Shown: positions 35,764-45,134, numbered from the stretch's first letter. The stretch is DNA of 64,000 bases from Sphingomonas sp. RIT328 (GCF_000632225.1 NZ_JFYV01000011.1:30415-94414), one strand, 5' to 3'. The notes: generated by a model from the letters alone, not told the origin. Numbers and translations are program-made.

Positions 35764-36624
35764 ATGACCGATCTTCGCGACGCGATCCAGAGTGAGGTGC
35801 ATCGGCTGGTCGGGTTCGGCGACGGTGCGGTCGACCTGACCCGCCCGCCCGGCGACGACGGACTGTTCGGCCCCGGTTCGGCGGCGTGGGTGGTGCATGG
35901 CGACCTCACCGCGATGATGGCGGGCGGCGTCGCCGCGTTGCTGCTCCAGATGCTCCATCCCGGTGCGCTCGCCGGCGTCTGGGACCATTCCAACTTCCGC
36001 GCCGACATGCTCGGCCGGCTGCGTCGCACCGCGCAATTCATCTCCGGCACCACCTATGGCGCGACCGCGACCGCCGAGTCGCTGATCGCGCGCGTCCGCC
36101 GCATCCATGATCGCGTCGCCGGCATCCTGCCCGACGGCACGCGCTACAGCGCCAACGATCCCGACCTGCTGACCTGGGTGCATGTCGCCGAGGTCGCGAG
36201 CTTCCTCGCCGCGCACCGCCGCTATCGCGACCCCGCCTTCCCCGTCGCCGAGCAGGATCGCTACCTCGGCGAATATGCCGTCGTCGCCGAGAAACTGGGT
36301 GCCACCGCGGTTCCGCGCACCCGCGCCGCGCTCGATGCCTATCTCACCGCGGTCCGCCCGCAGCTGCGCGTCGATCATCGCACGCGCGAGGTGGCGCGCG
36401 CGCTGCTGCGCCAGCCGCCCGCGCGGCCCGCGATGGCGCCGGCGCAGGCGTTGCTGATGCAGGGCGGCATCGACCTGCTGCCCGACTGGGCGGCGCGGAT
36501 GCACGGGCTCGACCGCCGGCCGCTCGCCCGACCCGCGGTGCGCGCCGGCATGGCCGGGATCGGCTCGGTGCTGCGCTGGGCGCTGCGCGACGGCTCGGCG
36601 AAGCGGGCGGGCCAGCAGGGCTGA
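35764..36624 (+). CDS. DUF2236 (MpaB/latex-clearing-like) oxygenase family protein
   Basis: A 286-residue soluble protein of the DUF2236 family, related to rubber oxygenase Lcp and the fungal MpaB enzymes. Diagnostic segments are LLLQMLHPGALAGVWDHSNF, RLRRTAQFISGTTYG and LTWVHVAEVASFL with the conserved His. Characterised relatives bind heme b and cleave carbon-carbon bonds, but most members, including this one, have unknown substrates. No signal peptide is visible. The start is ATG 35764, 47 bases from the divergent methyltransferase gene. Confidence 0.82.
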   Translation: MTDLRDAIQSEVHRLVGFGDGAVDLTRPPGDDGLFGPGSAAWVVHGDLTAMMAGGVAALLLQMLHPGALAGVWDHSNFRADMLGRLRRTAQFISGTTYGATATAESLIARVRRIHDRVAGILPDGTRYSANDPDLLTWVHVAEVASFLAAHRRYRDPAFPVAEQDRYLGEYAVVAEKLGATAVPRTRAALDAYLTAVRPQLRVDHRTREVARALLRQPPARPAMAPAQALLMQGGIDLLPDWAARMHGLDRRPLARPAVRAGMAGIGSVLRWALRDGSAKRAGQQG

Positions 36625-36735
36625 GGCCGGCTGCACCGGATCTGCACACGATCCCCGCACAACGCAGACGCCGGCGGCACGCCGCGCAGCATCGCGATCC
36701 GTCACACCCGCCTCCCGACCATAAGGAGGCCCGGC

Positions 36736-38226
36736 ATGACGATGCGACGACGAACGATATCGGTGGCAGCCAAGGCGGGGGTCGCCGCGCTGCTGGTGCT
36801 GGTCCTCGAACTGATCGTCGATCGCGCGGAGGTGCTGCTGCCGCTGGCGATGCTCGGCTGGCTGATCGCGCTCGCCGCGCTGCGCCCCGCGGTGATCCGC
36901 CATCGCCAGCCGCGGATCGCGCTGGTTGCCGCCATGCTGGCGATCGCCGCTTATGCCGATCAGCCCAATCTGCTCGCCTTCTGCCTGTTCCTGACCGCGA
37001 CCGGACTGGCGGCGACGCTGCCGCGGCGGCGGTTCGACGATGCCGCGAGCTGGGCGGTGCGGCTCGGCAGGCTGGCGCTCGCCGCGGTCGTCGGGCCATG
37101 GCGCGATCGCCGACGGCTTGCGCATATCCGCGCGCACCGGCTGCACCCGCGCGTGACGGTGACGGCGGTGGCGGCGGCGCTGATCGTGCCGCTCGGCGGC
37201 GCCCTGCTGTTCCTGATCCTGTTCGCCACGGCCAATCCGCTGATCGCCCGCGCGCTCGACAGCATGATCCTGCCCGATATCCGGACGGTGATCTGGCGCA
37301 CCGCCTTCGCGCTGGCGGTGCTGCTGCCGGTCTGGGCGACACTCCGCCCGGCGGCGGGCGCGACCCGCTGGCAGGCGCCGGGCGGGCAGACCGTGCCGCC
37401 GCTGCTCCGGCCGGGCACGCTGATCCTGTCGCTGGCGACGTTCAACGCTGTCTTCGCCATCCAGAACGGGCTCGACCTCGTCTTCCTGTGGAGCGGCGCG
37501 GCGCTGCCCGACGGCGTGACGATGGCGGATTATGCGCATCAGGGCGCCTATGCGCTGATCGTCACCGCTTTGCTCGCCGCGGTCTTCGTGCTGACGATGC
37601 TGTCGCCGGGCAGCGCGAGCGCCGCCCATCCGCCGATCCGCTGGCTGGTGACGGCATGGATCGGCCAGAACGTGCTGCTCGTCGCGTCGAGCGCGCTGCG
37701 GCTGATCGATTATGTCGATGCCTATGGCCTCACCCCGCTGCGGCTCGCGGCGCTGATCTGGATGGCCCTGGTCGCGACCGGGCTGATGCTGATCCTGTGG
37801 CGGCTGCTCGGGCGGCGCTCGGCGGCATGGCTGATCAATGCCAATGCGCTGGCGCTGACGCTGGTGCTCGCCGCGTGCAGCGTCGTCGACCTGTCGGCGG
37901 TCGCCGCCGACTGGAACGCGCGCGTCGCGCTGGCGAAGGGGCGCAGCGGCCCGCCGCTCGACCTCGCCTATTTCGAACAGCTCGGCCCGGGGGCGCTGGT
38001 GCCGCTGGCGATGCTCGAACGCCATGCCGGCTCGCCGCGGCTGCACGACCGGATCGAGCACATCCGCTTCTGGATGCAAACGCAGATGGAAGAGCAGCAA
38101 TCGAGCTGGAATGGCTGGAGCCCGCGCAACGCCCGCCGGCTGGCTGCGGCCAAAGCGCTGCTCGCGGACCGGGGATCCGGCGCCGCGCCGCCCGCTCGCC
38201 GATTGACGGGAGCGCAACAGCCGTGA
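36736..38226 (+). CDS. DUF4173/DUF4153-like multi-span membrane protein
   Basis: A 496-residue inner-membrane protein with around ten hydrophobic segments, ending in a ~100-residue cytosolic tail. The block TFNAVFAIQNGLDLVFLW followed by ALPDGVTMADYAHQGAY is characteristic of DUF4173. Function is not known. AAGGAGG lies six bases upstream of ATG 36736. The stop overlaps the GTG of the response regulator, so it heads a three-gene operon with a two-component system. It may be an accessory or a target of that system. Confidence 0.82.
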   Translation: MTMRRRTISVAAKAGVAALLVLVLELIVDRAEVLLPLAMLGWLIALAALRPAVIRHRQPRIALVAAMLAIAAYADQPNLLAFCLFLTATGLAATLPRRRFDDAASWAVRLGRLALAAVVGPWRDRRRLAHIRAHRLHPRVTVTAVAAALIVPLGGALLFLILFATANPLIARALDSMILPDIRTVIWRTAFALAVLLPVWATLRPAAGATRWQAPGGQTVPPLLRPGTLILSLATFNAVFAIQNGLDLVFLWSGAALPDGVTMADYAHQGAYALIVTALLAAVFVLTMLSPGSASAAHPPIRWLVTAWIGQNVLLVASSALRLIDYVDAYGLTPLRLAALIWMALVATGLMLILWRLLGRRSAAWLINANALALTLVLAACSVVDLSAVAADWNARVALAKGRSGPPLDLAYFEQLGPGALVPLAMLERHAGSPRLHDRIEHIRFWMQTQMEEQQSSWNGWSPRNARRLAAAKALLADRGSGAAPPARRLTGAQQP

Positions 38227-38936
38227 TCCTATGCCCGATGCCGCGCACCGTCCTCGTCGTCGACGACGATCCCCATATCCGCCAGTTGCTCGTCTTCGCC
38301 CTGCAGAAGGCCGGCCTCGACACGATCGAGGCCGGCGACGGCGAGGCGGCGCTGGCGCTTGCCGGCAGCCACGCCCCCGCCCTCGTCATCCTCGACATCA
38401 ACATGCCGCGGCTCGACGGGCTGGAGGTGTGCCGCCGGCTGCGCGCCGGCAGCGACGTGCCGATCCTCTTCCTGTCGAGCCGTGACGAGGAGATCGACCG
38501 CATCCTCGGCATCGAGCTCGGCGGCGACGACTACGTCGTCAAACCCTTTTCGCCCCGCGAGGTGGTGGCGCGGGTGATGGCGATCCTGCGCCGCACCGCC
38601 GCACGCCCGCCCGCGCTGGAGGACGGACGCAGCCTCGCCCACGGCCGGCTGCGGCTCGATCTCGACGGCTGGCGCGCGCTGTGGGCGGGGCAGGAGGTCG
38701 GGCTTACCGTCACCGAATTCTCAATCCTGCGGCTGCTCGCCTCGATGCCCGCCAAGGTGTTCAGCCGCGATGCGATCATCGATCGGCTGCACGGCCCGGG
38801 CTTCGCCGTCACCGACCGGACGATCGACAGCCATATCCGCAACCTGCGCCACAAATTTGCCGCCGCGGGCGGCGACGACCTGATCGAGACGCGCGCCGGC
38901 ATCGGCTATCGGCTCGGCGCCTGCGGCACCGCGTGA
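38223..38936 (+). CDS. OmpR-family response regulator (CreB-like)
   Basis: A 237-residue regulator with an N-terminal receiver (VVDDDPH, phospho-acceptor Asp in VILDINMPRLDG, Lys in VVKPFSPRE). The C-terminal winged-helix Trans_reg_C domain has LTVTEFSILRLLA and DRTIDSHIRNLRHKF and ends in GIGYRLG. The GTG at 38223 overlaps the previous stop as GTGA; an ATG at 38238 (MPRTVLVVDDD) is also reasonable. It ends in another GTGA overlap with the kinase gene. It would be phosphorylated by that kinase and control an unknown regulon. Confidence 0.9.
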   Translation: MILCPMPRTVLVVDDDPHIRQLLVFALQKAGLDTIEAGDGEAALALAGSHAPALVILDINMPRLDGLEVCRRLRAGSDVPILFLSSRDEEIDRILGIELGGDDYVVKPFSPREVVARVMAILRRTAARPPALEDGRSLAHGRLRLDLDGWRALWAGQEVGLTVTEFSILRLLASMPAKVFSRDAIIDRLHGPGFAVTDRTIDSHIRNLRHKFAAAGGDDLIETRAGIGYRLGACGTA

Positions 38937-40486
38937 TCGCGCGCGCCAAGGAGTGGGCGAAGCGCCGCTGGCCGCGGTTGCGGCTGCGCACCATCCTGTT
39001 CGCGACCCTGTTCTTCGTCGCGGCGCTGCCCGGCTTCGGCGCGGTCTTCCTGCGCGTCTACGAAAATACCCTCGTCCGCCAGACCGAGGCGGAGCTGGTC
39101 GCGCAGGGCGCGGCGCTCGCGGCCGCCGCGGCGGCGCAATGGCCGGGCGGCGACGGCCGGCTCTATCCGCGGCGGATCGTGCCGCCCGGCGGGGGCGTCG
39201 ATCTCAGCCAGACGCCGATCCTGCCCGAACGTCCGTCCCCGGCCCCGGCGGGCACGGTCGCCGCCGACGCCCGCATCGTCGCGCCCCGCCTCGCGCCGAT
39301 CCTGCGTGCGACGCAGAGGACGACGCTCGCCGGCATCGTGCTGCTCGACGATCGCGGCCAGATCGTCGCCGGCAGCGCGGCGCGCGGCAGCTACGCACAG
39401 CTGCCGGAGGTCGCGGCCGCGCTGGCGGGGCGACCGTCTACCGTGCTGCGCCGCAACGGCGCCTATCGCGCCGTCTATCGGTTCGAATGGCTGTCGCGCG
39501 CCGCGGCGATCCGCGTCCATCATGCGCGCCCGATCGTCGTCGGCGGGCGGGTGGTCGGCGTGCTGCTGCTGTCGCGCTCGGCGCGGGCGCTGTTCCGCGG
39601 TCTCTACGAGGATCGCGGCAAGATCGCGATTGGCGTCGCGGCGATCTTCGCCCTGCTGATCGTGCTGAGCGGGGTGATCTCGCGCGGGGTGACGCGGCCG
39701 ATCGAACGGCTCGGCCGGGCGACGCGCGCGGTGGCAAGCGGTCGCGGCGCGATCCCCGACGTACCGCCGACCGCGGCGATCGAGATCCAGGGTCTCTACG
39801 CCGATTTCGCGGCGATGAGTGCGGCGATCGAGCGGCGGTCGCGCTATCTGCGCGACTTCGCCTATGCGATGAGCCACGAGTTCAAGACGCCGCTCGCCGG
39901 CATCCGCGGCGCGATCGAGCTGATGCAGGATCATGCCGACATGGCCGCGGCGGACCGCAGCCGCTTCCTCGCCAATGCCGATGCCGATGCCGGGCGGCTC
40001 GCGCTGCTGGTGACGCGGCTGCTCGAACTGGCGCGCGCCGATATGGCGGCGCCCGTCGCGGCGGCGACCGACCCGCTCCCGGTGGTCGCGCGTACCGCCG
40101 ACGCCTATCGCAGCACCGGTTTCAGCATCGCGATCGCCTGGTCCGCGCCGCCGCCCGCCGTCGCGGTGCCCGCGGCCACGCTCGAACATGCGCTCGCGAC
40201 GCTGTTCGAGAACAGCCGGCAGGCGGGCGCGTCCGCCGCCACGGTGACCGGCGCGTCGACCGCGACGACGGTGACGCTGCGGATCGCAGACGATGGCCCC
40301 GGCATCGCGCCCGGCGACGTCGCCCGCCTGTTCGAGCCCTTCTTCACCACCCGTCGCAGCAGCGGCGGCACCGGCCTCGGCCTCGCCATCGCCCGCTCGC
40401 TGATCGAGGCGAGCGGCGGGACGATCGCGCTGGCCGAGGCGCGGGCGGCGGTGTTCGAGATCGTTCTGCCGCGGGTCGACGGCTGA
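38933..40486 (+). CDS. Sensor histidine kinase (CreC-like)
   Basis: A 517-residue membrane kinase. The first transmembrane helix is at about residues 20-40 (TILFATLFFVAALPGFGAVFL), followed by a ~190-residue periplasmic domain, a second helix (IAIGVAAIFALLIVLSGVI), a HAMP-like region, HisKA with His315 in AMSHEFKTPLAG and an HATPase_c domain with LFENSRQAG, DDGPGIAPGD and GTGLGLAIARS. It starts at GTG 38933 within a GTGA overlap. The coupled regulator and DUF4173 protein suggest an envelope-sensing system. It converges with the ester hydrolase gene across a 363-base repeat-bearing gap. Confidence 0.9.
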   Translation: MIARAKEWAKRRWPRLRLRTILFATLFFVAALPGFGAVFLRVYENTLVRQTEAELVAQGAALAAAAAAQWPGGDGRLYPRRIVPPGGGVDLSQTPILPERPSPAPAGTVAADARIVAPRLAPILRATQRTTLAGIVLLDDRGQIVAGSAARGSYAQLPEVAAALAGRPSTVLRRNGAYRAVYRFEWLSRAAAIRVHHARPIVVGGRVVGVLLLSRSARALFRGLYEDRGKIAIGVAAIFALLIVLSGVISRGVTRPIERLGRATRAVASGRGAIPDVPPTAAIEIQGLYADFAAMSAAIERRSRYLRDFAYAMSHEFKTPLAGIRGAIELMQDHADMAAADRSRFLANADADAGRLALLVTRLLELARADMAAPVAAATDPLPVVARTADAYRSTGFSIAIAWSAPPPAVAVPAATLEHALATLFENSRQAGASAATVTGASTATTVTLRIADDGPGIAPGDVARLFEPFFTTRRSSGGTGLGLAIARSLIEASGGTIALAEARAAVFEIVLPRVDG

Positions 40487-40849
40487 GCTGGGTTCGCGCA
40501 GAGGCGCGGAGAAGGCAGAGGGGTGGCAGTAACCGCGCGAGATCTTTGAACTTCGGGACGTCGCCTCGAAGCTGCCGTCACTCCTTACTGATTGCGGGGT
40601 CCACCGTTCCGCAGGCTCGACCGCTCAGGCTCATGAGACACCGTCGATGCCAGAACGAACCGGGCATGACGGATCGAGGCTGCGGCGTTCTCGAACCCGA
40701 CCCGCCGCTATAGCCGCAGCGCGCCGCCATAAACCTATCCCCTCTGCGTCCTCTGCGCCTCTGCGCCTCTGCGCGAAACACCGATGCGGTCTCCCGACAC
40801 GCGAGACGATGATCGACGCGGAGGCGCGGAGGCGCTTTGCTCGCGGCGC
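40487..40849 (+). other. Convergent 363-base gap with inverted-repeat element
   Basis: This gap lies between the ends of the CreC-like kinase and the ester hydrolase gene. It contains the inverted repeat 40493-40523/40739-40778 and tandem GCGGAGGC words near 40818-40836. The ~215 bases between the arms show no coding potential I trust. The element may terminate transcription from both sides. Confidence 0.55.
40493..40778. repeat. Inverted-repeat element with tandem CCTCTGCG octamers
   Basis: The left arm 40493-40523 starts TTCGCGCAGAGGCGCGGAG and ends CAGAGGGG. The right arm 40739-40778 holds four copies of CCTCTGCG (40741, 40750, 40758, 40766) and ends GCGCGAAA, so it is an imperfect reverse complement of the left. 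The layout resembles a miniature inverted-repeat element. The same octamer family (CCTCYGCG) occurs in the elements at 30081-30262 and 30401-30513. Confidence 0.6.
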
Positions 40850-42754
40850 CTATTGCTGCGCCACCGGCACCACCGGCAGCAGCACCGCGCTCGGCGTCGC
40901 GCCGCCGCGGCGCAGCGTCACCGTCGCCTTGCGATAGTCGGCCGGCTTGGCGAAGAAGATGTTCGGCACATAGGTCTGCGGATTGCGGTCGTAGAGCGGG
41001 AACAGGCTCGACTGGACCTGCACCATCACGCGATGCCCCGGCTGGAAGACGTGGTTCACCGTCGGCAGCCGGAAGCGATAATGCTGCACCCTGTTGGCCG
41101 GAATCGCGCTCGGATGCGCGAAGCTGTCGCGGTAGCGGCCGCGGAAGATGTCGAGGCTGATCGGCAGCTGGTATCCGCCCATCTTCGGATCGGTGGCATT
41201 CTCCGCCGGATAGACGTCGATCACCTTGACGACGAAATCGCCGTCGGTGCCGGTCGTCGCGGCATAGAGATCGGCGATTGGCGCGCCGGAGACGCGCATC
41301 GCCTCGGTCAGCACCGGCGTCGAATAGGTCATCACGTCGGTCCGCCCGTCCGAGCCGCGCTGGTCGCTGACCAGCCAGTCGCCCCAGCGGCCGTCCTTGA
41401 AATTGACCGGGCGCGGCAGGTGCGGCACCGGCTTGGCGGGATCGGAGACATAGCTGTCGCCGCCCGCCGCGCCCTTGGCGAAGCCGAGGCCGCCGTCCGC
41501 CTGCAAATAGATCGGCTTGAGCGGCGCGGCGCAGCCCGTCTCGCAGGCGAGCGGCCATTGCGCCAGCCGGTCCCAGTGGTTCTCGCCGGTATTGTAGATC
41601 GCCGCCTGCGGCAGATTGGCGGGCGGGCCGTCCTTCAGATACTGGTCGAACAACGGCAGCACCATCTGCTCGCGGAATTGCGCGGCGGTGTCGCCGTCCC
41701 ACTGGAACGGCCCGAGGCTGCGGCCCTCGCGATTGACCTGGCTGTGCCGCCACGGCCCCATCACCAGATAATTGTTGCCCGCCTTGCCCTTCGCCTTCAG
41801 CGCTTCCCAGGCGGTGATCGCGCCGTACATATCCTCCTGATCCCACAGACCCTGTTCCCAGATTGTCGGGACGTTGGAGGGGTTGGCGGCAAGCAGCTTG
41901 TCGAGCGCCTGACCCTGCCAGAAGGAATCATAGGCCGGATGCTGCGACATCCGCGTCCAATAGGGCAATTGGTCGTAGCCCGACTTCTTCGCCCAGTCGC
42001 CCGCCGAACCGACCTCGCGGAAATTGTCGTAATCGTCCCAGCCGCCGGTCGGCGGCACCGTGCCGCCGCCCTTGTAACCGGTCTGTCCGCCGAGCCAGGC
42101 GATGTTGGCGAGGCGGAAGGCGCCGTAATGGAACCAGTCGTCGCCCATCCAGCCGTCGATCATCGGGCTTTCCGGCGCGGCGACCTTGAGCGCGGGGTGC
42201 GGCGTGAGCAGCGCCATCACCACGGTAAAGCCTTCGTAGGACGATCCGATCATGCCGACGCGGCCGTTCGACTGCGGCAGGTTCGCCTTGTTCACCAGCC
42301 AGTCGATCGTGTCATAGGCGTCGGTGACGTGATCCACCTTGGTCGGGTTGAGCGGCCCGATCACCGGCCGCGTCACGACGTAATCGCCCTCCGAGCCGTA
42401 TTTGCCGCGGATGTCCTGATAGACGCGGATATAGCCGCCCTCCACGAAGATCTCGTCGGCGAGCGGCAGCGTCGCCAGCATCGACGCGCTGTCGCTGCGG
42501 TTGGCGCGCGCCTTGGCATTATACGGCGTGCGGGTCAGCACGATGGGCGCGTTGGTCGCGCCCTTGGGGATGACGATCACCGTGTAGAGCTTGGTCCCGT
42601 CGCGCATCGGGATCATCACTTCGCGCTTGATATAATCGTTGGCGGTGTCGACCAGCTTGAAATGCGAAGGGATGTCCCCCGCCGGCTGCTGCTGCGCCTG
42701 GACGCCGATCGGCAGCAGGGCGAGCGTGGACAACAGCAGGACGGATGCGCGCAT
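40850..42754 (-). CDS. Alpha-amino-acid ester hydrolase-like S15/CocE peptidase, exported
   Basis: A 634-residue protein with a signal peptide (ASVLLLSTLALLPIGVQAQ), an alpha/beta-hydrolase domain of the X-Pro dipeptidyl peptidase S15 type, and a C-terminal jelly-roll domain. The nucleophile is Ser172 in GSSYEGF. Asp305 (LWDQED) and His337 (GPWRHS) complete the triad, with the same spacing (133 and 165 residues) that I recall for the Acetobacter turbidans alpha-amino-acid ester hydrolase. That family hydrolyses or transfers alpha-amino acyl esters, including beta-lactam side chains. The start is ATG 42754. It lies 30 bases after the end of the B12 operon on the same strand and probably has its own translation signal. 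Confidence 0.88.
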   Translation of the reverse strand: MRASVLLLSTLALLPIGVQAQQQPAGDIPSHFKLVDTANDYIKREVMIPMRDGTKLYTVIVIPKGATNAPIVLTRTPYNAKARANRSDSASMLATLPLADEIFVEGGYIRVYQDIRGKYGSEGDYVVTRPVIGPLNPTKVDHVTDAYDTIDWLVNKANLPQSNGRVGMIGSSYEGFTVVMALLTPHPALKVAAPESPMIDGWMGDDWFHYGAFRLANIAWLGGQTGYKGGGTVPPTGGWDDYDNFREVGSAGDWAKKSGYDQLPYWTRMSQHPAYDSFWQGQALDKLLAANPSNVPTIWEQGLWDQEDMYGAITAWEALKAKGKAGNNYLVMGPWRHSQVNREGRSLGPFQWDGDTAAQFREQMVLPLFDQYLKDGPPANLPQAAIYNTGENHWDRLAQWPLACETGCAAPLKPIYLQADGGLGFAKGAAGGDSYVSDPAKPVPHLPRPVNFKDGRWGDWLVSDQRGSDGRTDVMTYSTPVLTEAMRVSGAPIADLYAATTGTDGDFVVKVIDVYPAENATDPKMGGYQLPISLDIFRGRYRDSFAHPSAIPANRVQHYRFRLPTVNHVFQPGHRVMVQVQSSLFPLYDRNPQTYVPNIFFAKPADYRKATVTLRRGGATPSAVLLPVVPVAQQ

Positions 42755-42784
42755 GTGGATCTCCGACAGAAGGGATGACCTATG

Positions 42785-43360
42785 CTAGCGCCTGCCGCCG
42801 CCGCTGCAAGCGTCGCGCGGCAGGCGCACGATCGCGCCGCACGCCGGCACCGCCTCGATCATCCGTTCGAGCGGACGGCCGGCGACATGGGTGCCGATCG
42901 CCGCGATCGGGCCGCCATGCGTCACCACCAGCACCCGCCCGCCCTGCGGCAGCGCGTCCCACGCCGCGAGCGCGCGCCGCGACAGCTCGCCACCGGTCTC
43001 GCCGCCGCCGGGGCGGAAGCCGTGCGGATCGGTCATCATCCGGTCCATCAGATCGCCCGTCTCCCGCCAGATCGCATCCCACGACCGACCTTCCCAGCTG
43101 CCGAAATCGCGTTCTACCCAGCGCGGATCGGCGATCGTCGCTCCGCCGCCGCGCCGCGCCACCCAGCCGGCGAGTCGCCGGGTGCGGATCATGCCCGAAT
43201 GGACGATGGCATCGAACGTCTCGACCGCCAGCTCCGCCGCCAGCCGCCGGGCGAGCGCGGCGCCGGCGCGGCTCCATCCCATGTCGGAGCGGCCGTAGCA
43301 GCGCCCCGCCCAATGCTGCGCCACCGGCGGATGGCGGACGAGCAGCACCTCGCCGCTCAT
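42785..43360 (-). CDS. Histidine phosphatase, probable alpha-ribazole phosphatase
   Basis: A 191-residue phosphoglycerate-mutase-type phosphatase. The catalytic histidine is in VLLVRHPP (the usual RHG is RHP here) and the second histidine is in VVTHGG. WVERDFGSWEGRSWDAI is a conserved family block. Its position as the last gene of the B12 operon, overlapping cobS by ATGA, supports a role as alpha-ribazole-5'-phosphate phosphatase (CobC of enteric nomenclature), which removes the phosphate at the end of the nucleotide-loop assembly. I leave the symbol blank because the name cobC is used for different enzymes. Confidence 0.82.
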   Translation of the reverse strand: MSGEVLLVRHPPVAQHWAGRCYGRSDMGWSRAGAALARRLAAELAVETFDAIVHSGMIRTRRLAGWVARRGGGATIADPRWVERDFGSWEGRSWDAIWRETGDLMDRMMTDPHGFRPGGGETGGELSRRALAAWDALPQGGRVLVVTHGGPIAAIGTHVAGRPLERMIEAVPACGAIVRLPRDACSGGGRR

Positions 43361-44121
43361 CGCGCCGCGACGCCGAGCAGCAGCGCGAGTTGGCCGATCG
43401 CAACCGCGAAGCCGAGGCCGTCACCGGTGCTGCCGCCGATCCGCCGCCGTAGGAAGCGGGCGAGCGCGGGCAGCAGCACCAGCGCGACCGCGGCCTGGAT
43501 CGCCACCGCCGTCGGCATCGACCAGGCGAGCGGCGCGACGCCGGGCACGCTCGCCAGCAGCGCGAGCAGCGCCCGCCGCGGCGGCACCCCGCCGGTCCGC
43601 GCCGCCGTCCCCGCGCCGACCGGCGGCAGGATCGCGGCAAGCAGCACCGCCCACAGCCGCCCCAGTGTCGCCGCCGCGACGATCGCCGCCACCGCCAGCG
43701 CCGGCGGCAGGGCAACGATCGCGGCGCAGCGCAGCGCGACGGTCAGGCCGAGCCCGAGCGCCCCATAGCTGCCGATCCGGCTGTCGCGCAGGATGCGGAG
43801 CGCCTCTTCACCGCGGGCATGGCCGCCGAACGCGTCGCAGAAATCGGCGACCGCATCCTCGTGCAGCGCGCCGGTCAGCAGTGCTTCGACGACGAGCGCG
43901 AGCAGCGCCGCGATCACCGGCGGCCACAGCATCGCGCTCGCCGTGAACACCGTGGCGGTGACCAGTCCGATCGCCGCGCCGACCAACGGCAGCCACGCCA
44001 TCGCCCGCGCGAAGCCGTCCGCCGCCGCCGCCGCACTCAGCCGCGCCAGCCCCGGCACCGGCAGGCGGGTGAGGAACTGCACCGCGAGCAGCGGCGGCGC
44101 CCAGGCCGGCGCGCGGCTCAA
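43357..44121 (-). CDS. cobS: Adenosylcobinamide-GDP ribazoletransferase (cobalamin synthase)
   Basis: A 254-residue integral membrane enzyme that joins adenosylcobinamide-GDP with alpha-ribazole (phosphate), the final assembly step of cobalamin. It has multiple hydrophobic helices, the N-terminal block AVQFLTRLPVPG, and the conserved acidic block LTGALHEDAVADFCDAFGGH with the metal-binding Asp residues. RILRDSRIGSYGALGL is another family signature. It starts at TTG 44121, overlapping the cobT stop as TTGA. It ends in an overlap with the phosphatase gene. Confidence 0.93.
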   Translation of the reverse strand: MSRAPAWAPPLLAVQFLTRLPVPGLARLSAAAAADGFARAMAWLPLVGAAIGLVTATVFTASAMLWPPVIAALLALVVEALLTGALHEDAVADFCDAFGGHARGEEALRILRDSRIGSYGALGLGLTVALRCAAIVALPPALAVAAIVAAATLGRLWAVLLAAILPPVGAGTAARTGGVPPRRALLALLASVPGVAPLAWSMPTAVAIQAAVALVLLPALARFLRRRIGGSTGDGLGFAVAIGQLALLLGVAAR

Positions 44122-45134
44122 TCGGCGCGCTCGGCGCCGATCGCGTCGAGCCGCGCGACATCGGCGAGCAGCGCCGCCGCGGCGTCGACCAGCGGCAGCG
44201 CGACCAGTGCGCCGCTCCCTTCGCCGAGCCGCATCCCCCAGTCGAGCATCGGCGTCAGGCCAAGCTGCGCGAGCGCTGCGCCATGGCCCGGCTCGACCGA
44301 GAGGTGACCGGCGATCATCGCCCGCTCGCTGCCCGGCGCGAGATGCGCGGCGACCAGCGCCGCCGCAGTGGCGACATAGCCGTCGAGCAGCAGCGTCGCG
44401 CCGCGCGCCGCGCCCTCCGCGAAGAATCCCGCCATCGCCGCAATCTCATAGCCTGCCACCGATGCGATCGCGGCGCGGTCGTCGTGGCCGAGCAACGGTG
44501 TCGCCCGCGCCACCGCCGCGGTGACGACACAGGCCTTGGTCACGACGATCGCGGCATCGGCGCCGGCGCCGGCACCGACCGCCTCGACCGGCGACAGGCC
44601 GGTCAGCAAGGTGGTCAGCGCCGCGGCGGGGGTGGTGTTGCCGATCCCCATCTCGCCCGCGATCAGCAGCGCCGCGCCGTCCGCCACCGCGGCCTGCGCC
44701 TCCTCGACGCCGACGCGCCACGCCGCGTCGAACTGCGCCGCCGTCATCGCCGCGTCATGCGCGAGACTGACCGTCCCGTCGGCGACGCGCGCATCGCGGA
44801 AGAAGGGCGGCGGCGCGACCGGCCTGGCGCTCGCCACGCCGACGTCGACCAGCCGCAGGTCGCACCCGTGCGTCGCGGCGAGCGCGCTGCTCGTCGCGCG
44901 GCCGGCGAGGATCGTCGCCACCATCATGCCCGTCACCGCCGAGGGCCAGGCGGAGACGCCATCGGCGACGCAGCCGTGATCGCCGGCGAACAGCACGATC
45001 CGCCGCGGCCGGGTGCGCGGATCGAGCCGGTGCTGGGTCAGCGCGAGCGATACGGCGATATCCTCCAGCCGGCCGAGGCTGCGACGCGGCTTGGCGAGCG
45101 CGTCGAGATGGGCGCGAACATCGTCTTCGGTCAT
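44118..45134 (-). CDS. cobT: Nicotinate-nucleotide:dimethylbenzimidazole phosphoribosyltransferase
   Basis: A 338-residue cytosolic enzyme that activates the lower ligand base to alpha-ribazole phosphate using nicotinate mononucleotide. Conserved segments are [43 protein letters not shown] and, near the C-terminus, [13 protein letters not shown] with the catalytic Glu. The length is normal. The ATG at 45134 overlaps the cobQ stop by ATGA. The presence of cobT implies the cell can use or obtain dimethylbenzimidazole; no bluB is visible in the window. Confidence 0.94.
   Translation of the reverse strand: MTEDDVRAHLDALAKPRRSLGRLEDIAVSLALTQHRLDPRTRPRRIVLFAGDHGCVADGVSAWPSAVTGMMVATILAGRATSSALAATHGCDLRLVDVGVASARPVAPPPFFRDARVADGTVSLAHDAAMTAAQFDAAWRVGVEEAQAAVADGAALLIAGEMGIGNTTPAAALTTLLTGLSPVEAVGAGAGADAAIVVTKACVVTAAVARATPLLGHDDRAAIASVAGYEIAAMAGFFAEGAARGATLLLDGYVATAAALVAAHLAPGSERAMIAGHLSVEPGHGAALAQLGLTPMLDWGMRLGEGSGALVALPLVDAAAALLADVARLDAIGAERAD

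Noticed and set aside
40741..40773. Tandem CCTCTGCG units as a possible CRISPR array
   Set aside because: The repeats are 8 bases and adjacent with no unique spacers; there are no cas genes.
42785..42790. Ester hydrolase gene as the last member of the B12 operon
   Set aside because: It is co-directional and only 30 bases downstream, but it has its own GGAG ribosome binding site, no overlap, and no role in B12 metabolism; read-through is possible but unsupported.
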